DNA from: Chitinophaga sp. H8
Lineage (GTDB): Bacteria; Bacteroidota; Bacteroidia; Chitinophagales; Chitinophagaceae
Length of the DNA stretch: 64,000 bases
Assembly (NCBI RefSeq): GCF_040567655.1
Contig: NZ_JBEXAC010000001.1
Span: forward strand, 2,232,001-2,296,000
Direction: 5' to 3'
Made by a program: the position numbers and the translations under genes. Every line of letters begins with the position of its first letter. Within the stretch, counting starts at the first letter, position 1. Under the pieces are notes generated by a model. It saw only the letters and a list, made by a program, of their open reading frames with translations, was not told the DNA's origin and searched no databases. Below are positions 45,808-53,584 of this stretch, in pieces.

Positions 45808-47499
45808 ATGAAATTGTTTAGTAGAAAGGTAGTCGCGGTGACTGCCTGTGTTGCATTATTAGGGGTGTCTGCCATGCCCGGCATTGCTCAAAGCAGAGCC
45901 CAGGCACCAAAAAACTGGCAACTATTAAGTTATGATAAGGATAGTGTGTATGGCGTAGGAGTGGAAAAAGCCTATGAAGAACTGTTGAAAGGAAAGAAAA
46001 GCACCCCTGTAATTGTGGCGGTGATCGATTCCGGTATAGATACCACCCATGAAGACCTGAAAGGGATTTTATGGACCAACCCTAAGGAAATCCCTGGCAA
46101 TGGTAAAGACGATGACAAAAACGGTTATATAGATGATATTCATGGATGGAACTTCCTGGGAGGGAAAGACGGCAGCAGCCTGAAACAGGATTCTGATGAG
46201 GCCACCCGTGAATATTTCCGCTATAAGAATCTCTACATCAACCCCGACTCTGCACTCGACAAAGATTCCAAAGAATATACGATCTGGCAGAAGCTGCAAT
46301 CCAAGATCGAAAAGCCCAGCTCAGAATACAAGCTCTCCTACCGGACCATGTCAAAATTGCAGGAAAACGTGCAGAAATGTGAAGGTATCCTGAAGAACTA
46401 CCTGGGTAAGGATGATTTTACCCTTACACAACTCGACAGTATACAAACCACCGACCAGGATGTAATGCTGGCGCGTAACTTCCTCACCAAACTGCTGCGC
46501 AGCACCGGTGATGAAGACGTGTCTTACAAAGACTTCAAAAAAGAGCTGGAAGAATACCTGAATGAGCTGAAACGTAAGGCTGAAAGCACGGAGATATTGC
46601 CTAACAAAAACCGGGAGGAAATTGTAGGTGATAAATACGAAGATATCAATGACAAATTTTATGGCAACAATGATGTGATGGGCACCTTCGGGTTCCATGG
46701 CACGCATGTGGCAGGTATCATTGCCGCTGCAAGAAATAATGGCGTAGGTATAGACGGGGTAGCTGATAATGTGCGCATTATGGCAGTGAAAGCAGTACCT
46801 GATGGAGATGAAAGGGATAAAGATGTAGCCCTGGCGATCCGCTATGCGGTAGACAATGGTGCACAGATCATCAATATGAGTTTTGGTAAAGGCTTCTCTC
46901 CACACAAACAATGGGTGGATGATGCCTTCAAATATGCAGAAAGTAAGGGGGTTTTACTGGTGCATGCTGCCGGTAATGATGGTAATGATAATGATGTGGA
47001 AGACAATTTCCCCAATCCTAATTTTTTAGATGGTACCCGTGCCAATAATGTAATTACAGTAGGCGCCCTGGCCAGTGGCCTTCAACCTGCTAAAGTGGCC
47101 AGCTTCTCCAACTACGGTAAAAAACAGGTAGATATTTTTGCGCCAGGCGTGCAGATCTATTCCACGATACCAGGCGGTAATACGTACGGCAGTGCCAGTG
47201 GTACCAGTATGGCCTCTCCTGTGGTGGCCGGTGTGGCAGCCCTGGTATTATCTTATTATCCCGACCTGAGCGCCCGTCAGTTAAAATATATCCTGGAAAA
47301 AAGCGCTACTCCGCTACCGGATGGCACCACTGAGGTAAACAAACCAGGTACGCAGGATGAAAAGATCGCCTTCTCTGAGCTGTCCACTTCCGGAGGCATG
47401 GTAAATGCCTATGAAGCCTTAAAGCTGGCAGCCACCATAAAAGGAGAAAATCCCCATAAGAAAAGTAAAGCTAAGGTAAAGGCCTACCGTAAAGGATAA
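45808..47499 (+). CDS. Secreted S8 family serine peptidase (subtilase)
   Basis: 563 residues from the ATG at 45808, where a signal peptide (MKLFSRKVVAVTACVALL... ends GIAQ) begins; an upstream in-frame ATG at 45631 would bury it behind ~60 residues. The catalytic triad is D74 in VAVIDSGID, H297 in HGTHVAG and S467 in GTSMASPV. Asp and His are 223 residues apart, far more than in subtilisin (~32), because of a charged helical insertion of ~180 residues (about 100-285), a form known in Bacteroidota. No T9SS domain is present; the C-terminus is lysine-rich. Likely periplasmic or secreted peptidase. Confidence 0.92.
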   Translation: MKLFSRKVVAVTACVALLGVSAMPGIAQSRAQAPKNWQLLSYDKDSVYGVGVEKAYEELLKGKKSTPVIVAVIDSGIDTTHEDLKGILWTNPKEIPGNGKDDDKNGYIDDIHGWNFLGGKDGSSLKQDSDEATREYFRYKNLYINPDSALDKDSKEYTIWQKLQSKIEKPSSEYKLSYRTMSKLQENVQKCEGILKNYLGKDDFTLTQLDSIQTTDQDVMLARNFLTKLLRSTGDEDVSYKDFKKELEEYLNELKRKAESTEILPNKNREEIVGDKYEDINDKFYGNNDVMGTFGFHGTHVAGIIAAARNNGVGIDGVADNVRIMAVKAVPDGDERDKDVALAIRYAVDNGAQIINMSFGKGFSPHKQWVDDAFKYAESKGVLLVHAAGNDGNDNDVEDNFPNPNFLDGTRANNVITVGALASGLQPAKVASFSNYGKKQVDIFAPGVQIYSTIPGGNTYGSASGTSMASPVVAGVAALVLSYYPDLSARQLKYILEKSATPLPDGTTEVNKPGTQDEKIAFSELSTSGGMVNAYEALKLAATIKGENPHKKSKAKVKAYRKG

Positions 47500-47510
47500 T
47501 TATATTTTAG

Positions 47511-47577
47511 ATTTGCGATTTCAGGTGCTAGATTTGTAAAGTAATACTTTTCATCTTTACTGTCTGAAATCGCAAAT
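47511..47577. repeat. Inverted repeat between subtilase and DinB-like genes
   Basis: ATTTGCGATTTCAG (47511-47524) is perfectly repeated in inverse at 47564-47577, and inside it GTAAAG and CTTTAC also pair. The whole fills the gap between the two genes. It could act as terminator-like or be a dispersed palindrome; there is no T run. Confidence 0.6.
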
Positions 47578-47587
47578 TGACATTAAC

Positions 47588-48097
47588 ATGCCCAAACCAT
47601 CTCCCGCCCAGTATCCTTCCTTTTATGCCACGTATATAGATCAGGTGCAGGATACAGACGTTATACAAGCCCTCGAAAACAATACCAACACTACTTTAGC
47701 GGCACTCGCGGCTATGCCGGCAGATAAAGCGGAATACGCTTATGCTCCGGGAAAATGGACCTTAAAAGAAGTATGGCTGCACCTGAGTGATGCGGAAAGG
47801 ATCTTCGCTTACCGTTTGCTGCGCATAGGCCGTAATGATCAGACGCCGCTGCCGGGCTGGGAAGAAAACGACTATACGGCCAATGCCAATGCCGCCCGGC
47901 TCTCCTTCCGGGATGTGCTGGACGAATGGGTTACAGTACGCCATGCTACCACCTCCCTGTTTAAAAACCTGGAGCCTGCGGCATGGGACAGAACAGGTAT
48001 TGCCAACGGCAATCCCATCAATGTGGCGGCGATCGGCTTTATCATTTCCGGCCACACCTACCACCACCTGAAAATCATCCGGGAAAGGTATTTATAA
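47588..48097 (+). CDS. DinB family protein (four-helix putative metal-dependent hydrolase/transferase)
   Basis: 169 residues. Helical, with the DinB/YfiT metal ligands in WLHLSDAERIFAYRL (His near residue 62) and GHTYHHLKIIRERYL at the end (His near 157 and 161), and the KWTLKEV motif before the first His. The family covers putative thiol-transferases and hydrolases with a 3-His site; the substrate here is unknown. No signal peptide, so cytoplasmic. Confidence 0.87.
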   Translation: MPKPSPAQYPSFYATYIDQVQDTDVIQALENNTNTTLAALAAMPADKAEYAYAPGKWTLKEVWLHLSDAERIFAYRLLRIGRNDQTPLPGWEENDYTANANAARLSFRDVLDEWVTVRHATTSLFKNLEPAAWDRTGIANGNPINVAAIGFIISGHTYHHLKIIRERYL

Positions 48098-48102
48098 GGG
48101 CT

Positions 48103-48528
48103 TTATTTTACGATCCTCCAGCTTACAGGGTACCTGTAAGCCACACCGTTATTGGCACGCATTGCGGCGATAACAGAAAATACAATGTTGATCAGCCAGA
48201 TAATACGGTAGGCAGCTACATTTACGGTGGTATGCCAGATGAAGTTTTCGGTGAAAATACTGCCGGAGTGCCAGAATAACCGGGTAAATGACCAGATACC
48301 GGATTGTATACTACTGATGATACTGATAGCCAGTGTTACAAAGCTCAGTGTGATCTGGAAATTAAGTGCTTCCTTTCCCTGCCGGTCTACAAAGTTGGAA
48401 TCATTCCGTTTGATCAGCCACAGGATCAGCACGCCTATGATATTACCTACATTGGAAAAGACAGCCATTCCAATAATACCTCCCAGGTGTACAAGGGCGC
48501 CCCAGGTTCTTTCATCTTTCTGGTTCAT
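48103..48528 (-). CDS. DUF4870/Tic20-like membrane protein
   Basis: 141 residues with about four membrane helices. The start DERTWGALVHLGGIIG and then LILWLIKRNDSNFVDRQGKEALNFQI are the family's typical features. Members are small inner-membrane proteins of unknown function. It lies 71 bp before the RNase P RNA gene's 3' end, same strand. Confidence 0.85.
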   Translation of the reverse strand: MNQKDERTWGALVHLGGIIGMAVFSNVGNIIGVLILWLIKRNDSNFVDRQGKEALNFQITLSFVTLAISIISSIQSGIWSFTRLFWHSGSIFTENFIWHTTVNVAAYRIIWLINIVFSVIAAMRANNGVAYRYPVSWRIVK

Positions 48529-48599
48529 GAAAAGGGATTAAATATGCAGAAAAGTTAATTGGTTATCACGAATTATCAAAGCAGGAGAAATAAAAAAAA

Positions 48600-48964
48600 C
48601 TACAAACCTGTAAGCCGGATTCTGTCCCCCGGCCAAAGCCGGAGTTGCTATCATTTATCTGCGATAACGCTCACACGTTACCTGTATCTGCCTACCCTCG
48701 GTCATCGGACGAGTAGCCCTCAAACAACCGTATACATGGCATTTCAGCACGCAAGGTTTACCCCCGCCGACAGTTACCTGCCTGCGCCGTAGGCGCTTAC
48801 CCTACTTTTTCACCCTTACCCCGATTTACGCCAGGGCGGTTATTTTCTGTGGCACTGGCTGTGTCCCGGCCTTCGCCGGAACCCCACCCGTTAGGTGGTG
48901 CGTTACTCTATGCTGTCCGGACTTTCCTTCCTGGCTTGCACCAAGACGATAGCACGGTTTGTAG
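48600..48964 (-). ncRNA. rnpB: RNase P RNA
   Basis: On the minus strand the 5' part contains AGGAAAGTCCGGAC (48914-48928) and the 3' part ACAGAATCCGGCTTA (near 48611-48625), the universally conserved P4-forming regions of bacterial class A RNase P RNA. The ends CTACAAACC and GGTTTGTAG pair as helix P1 and give the limits 48600-48964 (~365 nt). A T8 run follows on the minus strand (48592-48599), acting as terminator. It is the ribozyme that matures tRNA 5' ends. Frames seen inside it on either strand are chance. Confidence 0.95.
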
Positions 48965-48988
48965 TTTTTAAAAAGATCTCCGGGGGTG

Positions 48989-48996
48989 CAAAACTA
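48989..48996 (-). promoter_or_regulatory. Putative -7 box of the rnpB promoter
   Basis: On the minus strand the bases read TAGTTTTG, a full TAnnTTTG match, 25 bp before the P1 helix of RNase P RNA. It lies in the 44-bp gap after the Smr gene. No good TTG is seen upstream. Confidence 0.45.
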
Positions 48997-49008
48997 AAGC
49001 ATTACTAC

Positions 49009-50031
49009 CTAATACTTGAAAAATATCTCCGTAGCGCCGTAACCGTAACGTCCATGATACTGGTTCACAAAGCTATCTACTTCCGGGGTTTGCTTCAGCA
49101 ACTCATGCACTTCATCTCTCAGCTTTCCGGTACCTACACCATGAATAACAATCATGCTATGCTGGTGATGGGCTATTGCCAGATCCAGGTAACGCTGAAA
49201 CTCATTCAATTGTATAGCCAGGATAGCAATATTGCTTAAACCATACCAATCACTGACCAGTGTTTCAATATGCAGATCTACTTCATACTTAGGCGCTACC
49301 GGTGTGTCGGGCTGTACATTGATTTTGCTGGTGACTGCCGAAAAATTCCCTTTGCGGCCACTATCAAAAAAGTCAGGCTTGCTATCAGGTGCCTTATCCG
49401 GATATTTATCGAACAACAGGTAATTCAAAGTAGCATCCTGCCGGGAACGTAACTCACCCAATTGCTGGAAAAACTGCTTGGGTTTTATTTTCCACGTTTT
49501 CTGAAAAGATAATGCCTGATTGGGCTTCGGATCTTTCAGATAAAAAGTGAACTCAAACCGCGGATTATCATTTAAAGCGGCAAACAACAAGTCCGACAGG
49601 TAAAAATTATTAAAAGGAAGGATCTCGTTCTTGATCTCCAGGTCCATCTTATTACCTAACCAAACCTGGAATGTAAAACGATAGGTAAACTGGGATTCAT
49701 TCAGTAAATGAAACTTCAGTAACTGGATGTTCTCTTCATATCCTTCTGTAATAAATACCGGCAACATGGATAAAAACATCCCCTTGTCCATCCGGAAATC
49801 TTCTTTCTTTTTCAGGGGTTTGATCTCATCACCGGGAATCCTGCGGGGAGGTGGGACTATCTTCTTTTCAGTAAACCGGTGAAAATAAGGGTAATCTATC
49901 TGGTCCAGGTACACCGGGAAGGTCACTCCTCCCACTTCTACCATCACCATCCCATTGCCTACCAGGTCTACTACCGTTCCTTCTTCTTTTGAATGTAACA
50001 GTATAATTCTATCGCCTACTTCGTATTTCAT
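49009..50031 (-). CDS. DUF2027/Smr domain protein
   Basis: 340 residues from the ATG at 50031 (MKYEVGDRIILLHSKEEGTVV); a frame open to 50124 would put the promoter at 50053-50085 inside the gene. The N-terminal part has a short SH3-like beta-barrel (KYEVGD...VVDLVGNGMVMVEV), a central DUF2027 region, and a C-terminal Smr domain (DLHIETLV near residue 262, HGVGTGKLRDEVHELLK near 300-316). Smr domains nick or bind branched DNA or act on stalled-ribosome mRNA. The target in Bacteroidota is unknown. Confidence 0.88.
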   Translation of the reverse strand: MKYEVGDRIILLHSKEEGTVVDLVGNGMVMVEVGGVTFPVYLDQIDYPYFHRFTEKKIVPPPRRIPGDEIKPLKKKEDFRMDKGMFLSMLPVFITEGYEENIQLLKFHLLNESQFTYRFTFQVWLGNKMDLEIKNEILPFNNFYLSDLLFAALNDNPRFEFTFYLKDPKPNQALSFQKTWKIKPKQFFQQLGELRSRQDATLNYLLFDKYPDKAPDSKPDFFDSGRKGNFSAVTSKINVQPDTPVAPKYEVDLHIETLVSDWYGLSNIAILAIQLNEFQRYLDLAIAHHQHSMIVIHGVGTGKLRDEVHELLKQTPEVDSFVNQYHGRYGYGATEIFFKY

Positions 50032-50052
50032 ATTTGCATGCTCAATATGCTG

Positions 50053-50085
50053 CAAAAATAGAAATAAAATGTCAGAGTCGGCCAA
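50053..50085 (-). promoter_or_regulatory. Promoter of the Smr-domain gene
   Basis: On the minus strand TTG (50083-50085) and TATTTTTG (50053-50060) are 22 bp apart, matching the Bacteroidota form. The box lies 22 bp before the ATG at 50031 and supports this start. Confidence 0.55.
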
Positions 50086-50178
50086 CAACCAGTGTTTACA
50101 GGTAAGTATACTCCTCCGTACCAATCAGAAAAATTGTTTTCCAATCAGTTCCGCGTGCGCATTACGGAATAGGTAATC

Positions 50179-50637
50179 CTAAATAACGCCTGTATTCCCT
50201 TTTTCAGGATGCCGCTTGATATAAGCATCCATAGAAAGCGGACCACTGCCCACTATCAGGAAAAAAACAAGCAATAGCAGTACCAACACAGAAAGCCCTA
50301 CTTCAGGATATACATTAAATAATCCTGTACGGGTGTGTACAAAGAGTACAGCACCTAATAAAACCGGAATGTTTGCGATAATAGCCACGCGGGTTAAGAG
50401 TCCCAGCGCAATCAGCACGCCACCTGCCAGATGGGCGAAGACAATATAATGTGCCAATACAAAAGCGCCCACTGTAAAAAAGGGTTGCTGTTTAATGACT
50501 GCCGTGAGTGCGTCTCTGTTCTGGATAAATAATACACCTATCCATATCAGCAATACACCTAACATGATACGTACCACATCTATCCATTTGGGATGATGTG
50601 CTTCTCCCCAATTGTCAATTCGTTGTAGCAAGTTCAT
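50179..50637 (-). CDS. DoxX family membrane protein
   Basis: 152 residues from the ATG at 50637 (MNLLQRIDNWGEAHHPKWID); an earlier start at 50658 adds seven residues. Four membrane helices, with the motifs RIMLGVLLIWIGV and HLAGGVLIALGLLTRVA. DoxX-type proteins are small inner-membrane proteins, some linked to redox or thiol stress. Function here is unknown. Confidence 0.87.
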   Translation of the reverse strand: MNLLQRIDNWGEAHHPKWIDVVRIMLGVLLIWIGVLFIQNRDALTAVIKQQPFFTVGAFVLAHYIVFAHLAGGVLIALGLLTRVAIIANIPVLLGAVLFVHTRTGLFNVYPEVGLSVLVLLLLVFFLIVGSGPLSMDAYIKRHPEKGNTGVI

Positions 50638-50771
50638 AAAATGTAATTTAAGGATCAAAGAGCCTTATTAAATTTACGACTTTTTGCACAAACGGATTAT
50701 CAACGGGCGCAAATGCCTGCTAACACAGCGTTATGCGCGATAACGCTGCTCAGACAACAGCCTGCAGCCAA

Positions 50772-52412
50772 TTACGGTTGCGTAGTTTTTGTAGCCAGCT
50801 TACTATTGCGGTAACTATACAGGAAATAGATGGAAAGACCTGCTGCCAACCAGATGGTGAATACAATCCAGTTCTTCAACCCGATTTCCGTCATCAGGTA
50901 AAAACAACTCAGTAAGCCTAATACGGGGATTAAAGACAATTTTTTAGTGATAGAGAAAAAGGTAATCAGGATCGCTACCACCACAAAAATAAAGAAAGGA
51001 ATATTGTGCTTCCATACCTCCCATCCTGCTGCAAAGGATAATTTCTGCCCAATCTCTTCCCGGAAAAAGAAGGCCATTCCAACTATCAGCACAGGCACAA
51101 TCCACTGCGCATTGATATAAGGTAACCGAAAACGTTTTTCCGTGGTACGTTCTTCTTTAGGCAGTAGCAACACCCCTCCGCATACCAGTATGAAAGCAAA
51201 CAAAGTACCGATACTCGTCAGATCTGTTACCACGGTAAGGTTCAGGAAAAGGGCCGGAATACCTACTATAATACCGGTAATGATCGTGGCAAAGGAAGGT
51301 GTTTTAAACCGTGGATGTATTTTGCTGAACCGTTTGGGCAACAAACCGTCCCGGCTCATACTCATCCAGATACGTGGCTGCCCTATCTGAAATACCAGCA
51401 ATACACTGGTAGTTGCTACCACAGCGCTCAGGGAAATAATATAACTTACCCATTTCAGGTTTACCATATCAAATACGAAAGCCAGCGGATCGTTTACATT
51501 CAGCGTGGAATAAGGTACCATTCCTGTCAAAACAAAAGCGATCAGTATATACAATACGGTACAGATCACCAGGGAATAGATCATGCCTTTGGGCAGATCC
51601 CGCTGGGGATTAGCACATTCTTCTGCCGTAGTGCTGATGGCATCAAACCCGATATAGGCAAAGAAAACCGCCGACACACCTTTCAGCACGCCCGAAAACC
51701 CGTTCGGCATAAAGGGGGTCCAGTTGTCCGTATTTACATAAAAAAAGCCCAGTACAATTACAAAAATGATCACCAGTATTTTCAATGCTACCATCAGGTT
51801 AGCGCTGCGCTTGCTTTCCTGGATACCTACATAGGCCAGCCAGGTAACCAGGAATACGATCAGGAAAGCGGGCAGGTTCAGGATCACGGGTATCCCTGCA
51901 ATACGGGGAGCTGCCGCCAGTATCTCCGGGGTGGCGCTGTCATAGTTACTGGACAACCAGACAGGCAGGGGCAAGCCAATACCAGCCAATAAATTATTGA
52001 AATAACCACTCCACGAGATCGCCACAGCAATATTACCGATGGCATATTCCAGGATCAGTGCCCAGCCTATTACCCAAGCTGCCAGTTCTCCGAATGTTAC
52101 ATAAGAATAAGTGTAGGCACTACCGGATACCGGTACCCGGGAAGCAAATTCTGCATAGCATAAGGCGGAAAATCCGCAGGTAACTGCTGTAATAATAAAA
52201 AGTAAGGATACGCCGGGACCACCATGAAAGGAAGCCTCTCCGATAGTAGAAAAGATCCCCGCCCCAATCACTGCTGCAATCCCCATCGCGGTAAGATCCC
52301 TGACGGTCAACACTTTGTGCAAACCTCCTGTTTCATGTCCCTCCAATAAGCCTGCTTTGGCGTCTTTAAGAATAGTGGCCAGCGATTTTTTACGAAACAG
52401 CGAGTTAGACAT
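50772..52412 (-). CDS. APC superfamily amino acid permease (CAT/YfnA type)
   Basis: 546 residues with ~13 membrane helices. Family marks: GIAAVIGAGIFSTIGEA with the unwound TM1 (GAGIF), SRVPVSGSAYTYSYVTFGELAAWVIGWALILEY, and VFFAYIGFDAISTTAEECANPQRDLPKG in the TM6 region. It probably imports a basic or neutral amino acid with H+ symport. It is one possible lysine importer for the catabolic cluster 6 kb away, though no direct evidence links them. It is 158 bp downstream of the polyprenyl synthetase gene. Confidence 0.93.
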   Translation of the reverse strand: MSNSLFRKKSLATILKDAKAGLLEGHETGGLHKVLTVRDLTAMGIAAVIGAGIFSTIGEASFHGGPGVSLLFIITAVTCGFSALCYAEFASRVPVSGSAYTYSYVTFGELAAWVIGWALILEYAIGNIAVAISWSGYFNNLLAGIGLPLPVWLSSNYDSATPEILAAAPRIAGIPVILNLPAFLIVFLVTWLAYVGIQESKRSANLMVALKILVIIFVIVLGFFYVNTDNWTPFMPNGFSGVLKGVSAVFFAYIGFDAISTTAEECANPQRDLPKGMIYSLVICTVLYILIAFVLTGMVPYSTLNVNDPLAFVFDMVNLKWVSYIISLSAVVATTSVLLVFQIGQPRIWMSMSRDGLLPKRFSKIHPRFKTPSFATIITGIIVGIPALFLNLTVVTDLTSIGTLFAFILVCGGVLLLPKEERTTEKRFRLPYINAQWIVPVLIVGMAFFFREEIGQKLSFAAGWEVWKHNIPFFIFVVVAILITFFSITKKLSLIPVLGLLSCFYLMTEIGLKNWIVFTIWLAAGLSIYFLYSYRNSKLATKTTQP

Positions 52413-52570
52413 TGGCGTTGATCAATTACGAATTATCAGTTACGGTTTAGTTTTGGTGCAAATATGTGTTGGCGAATATAATACGTTTTTACATGCTACC
52501 TGTACGATTTCAGATATGGGCGGAAAATTCCTCTTCCGCCCTATCTGACCAGCATTGGGTTAGCTGAAAA

Positions 52571-53545
52571 TTATTGCTGCCTGTTTAACAGGAAGTTGGC
52601 TAATTCCATCAGGGGTTTTTTACGGGCAGACAGCACCGCAATATTTTCCAGGCTCTCAAAAGCGATCTGTTGAAAACGCTCTTTTTCCTTTTCTGCCCAG
52701 GCATCTACCCGGCAATCCCGGAATAACTGTAGCACCTGCGCTACCTTATCATCCGGAGAGGTGGCCATCAGCTGCTTCAGATGTGCCCGCTGGCTGCTGG
52801 TGCAAAGCTCCAGCGCTTTCAATAACAGGAAAGTTTTTTTGTTGACCAGGATATCTCCTCCCTGCTGCTTGCCAAACTTTTCCGGATCACCAAACGCATC
52901 CAGGTAGTCATCCTGGATCTGGAAAGCAATGCCTATGTTTTTTCCAAAAGCATATACATGGTCCTGATTGCCTTCACTGCCCCCACCTATGATAGTCCCC
53001 ATCTGCAAACTGGCAGCCAGCAGTACCGAGGTTTTTAAGGCAATCATATTTACATAGTCTTCATACTTCACCTCCTCCGGTTCCATTGACTCAAAGTCCA
53101 TATCCATTTGTTGTCCTTCACAAACCTCAATGGCCGCTTTATTAAATACAGACAGTATTTTTTGTTTATAGCGCGATTGTACCTTGTTCAATTGCTCATA
53201 CACATTGATCAGCATTACATCGCCGGCCAAAATAGCGGCAGGCTCACTATACAGCATGTGTACGGTAGGTTTACCCCTGCGTAGTGGCGCTTTATCCATT
53301 ATATCATCATGAATCAAGGTAAAATTATGAAACAGCTCCACTGCATTCCCTACTTCAAAAGCATCCGGATGAATGGTGTCAAACAATTCATTCCCCATCA
53401 GACAAAGAATAGGACGGATACGTTTTCCTCCTATTTCCAGGATATGCTCTGCAGCATCATACAACCTTTTGGGGGTTTCCGGAAAATGTCTATGGTTAAA
53501 TTGCTGGCTAAACTGTTCAATTAAATCTGTAAACGAATGCATCAT
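52571..53545 (-). CDS. Polyprenyl diphosphate synthetase
   Basis: 324 residues, all-alpha. The two Asp-rich motifs are DDIMD at 80-84 (followed by RRGKPT) and DDYLD at 212-216, which bind Mg and the diphosphates; GGKRIRP precedes them at 39-45. It extends isoprenoid diphosphates with IPP. The residues before the first motif are the chain-length determinants; FHNFTLIHDD with aromatic F at -5 suggests a C15-C20 product (farnesyl/geranylgeranyl) but this is uncertain. It starts 39 bp after the RNase R gene stop and is likely in the same transcript. Confidence 0.93.
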   Translation of the reverse strand: MMHSFTDLIEQFSQQFNHRHFPETPKRLYDAAEHILEIGGKRIRPILCLMGNELFDTIHPDAFEVGNAVELFHNFTLIHDDIMDKAPLRRGKPTVHMLYSEPAAILAGDVMLINVYEQLNKVQSRYKQKILSVFNKAAIEVCEGQQMDMDFESMEPEEVKYEDYVNMIALKTSVLLAASLQMGTIIGGGSEGNQDHVYAFGKNIGIAFQIQDDYLDAFGDPEKFGKQQGGDILVNKKTFLLLKALELCTSSQRAHLKQLMATSPDDKVAQVLQLFRDCRVDAWAEKEKERFQQIAFESLENIAVLSARKKPLMELANFLLNRQQ

Positions 53546-53584
53546 TACTGTTGATAATATCTGTTGTTTATTAATTTCCCCGCT

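Noticed and set aside
48559..48966. Small frames in the region after the DUF4870 gene
   Set aside because: They fall within RNase P RNA, which explains the sequence.
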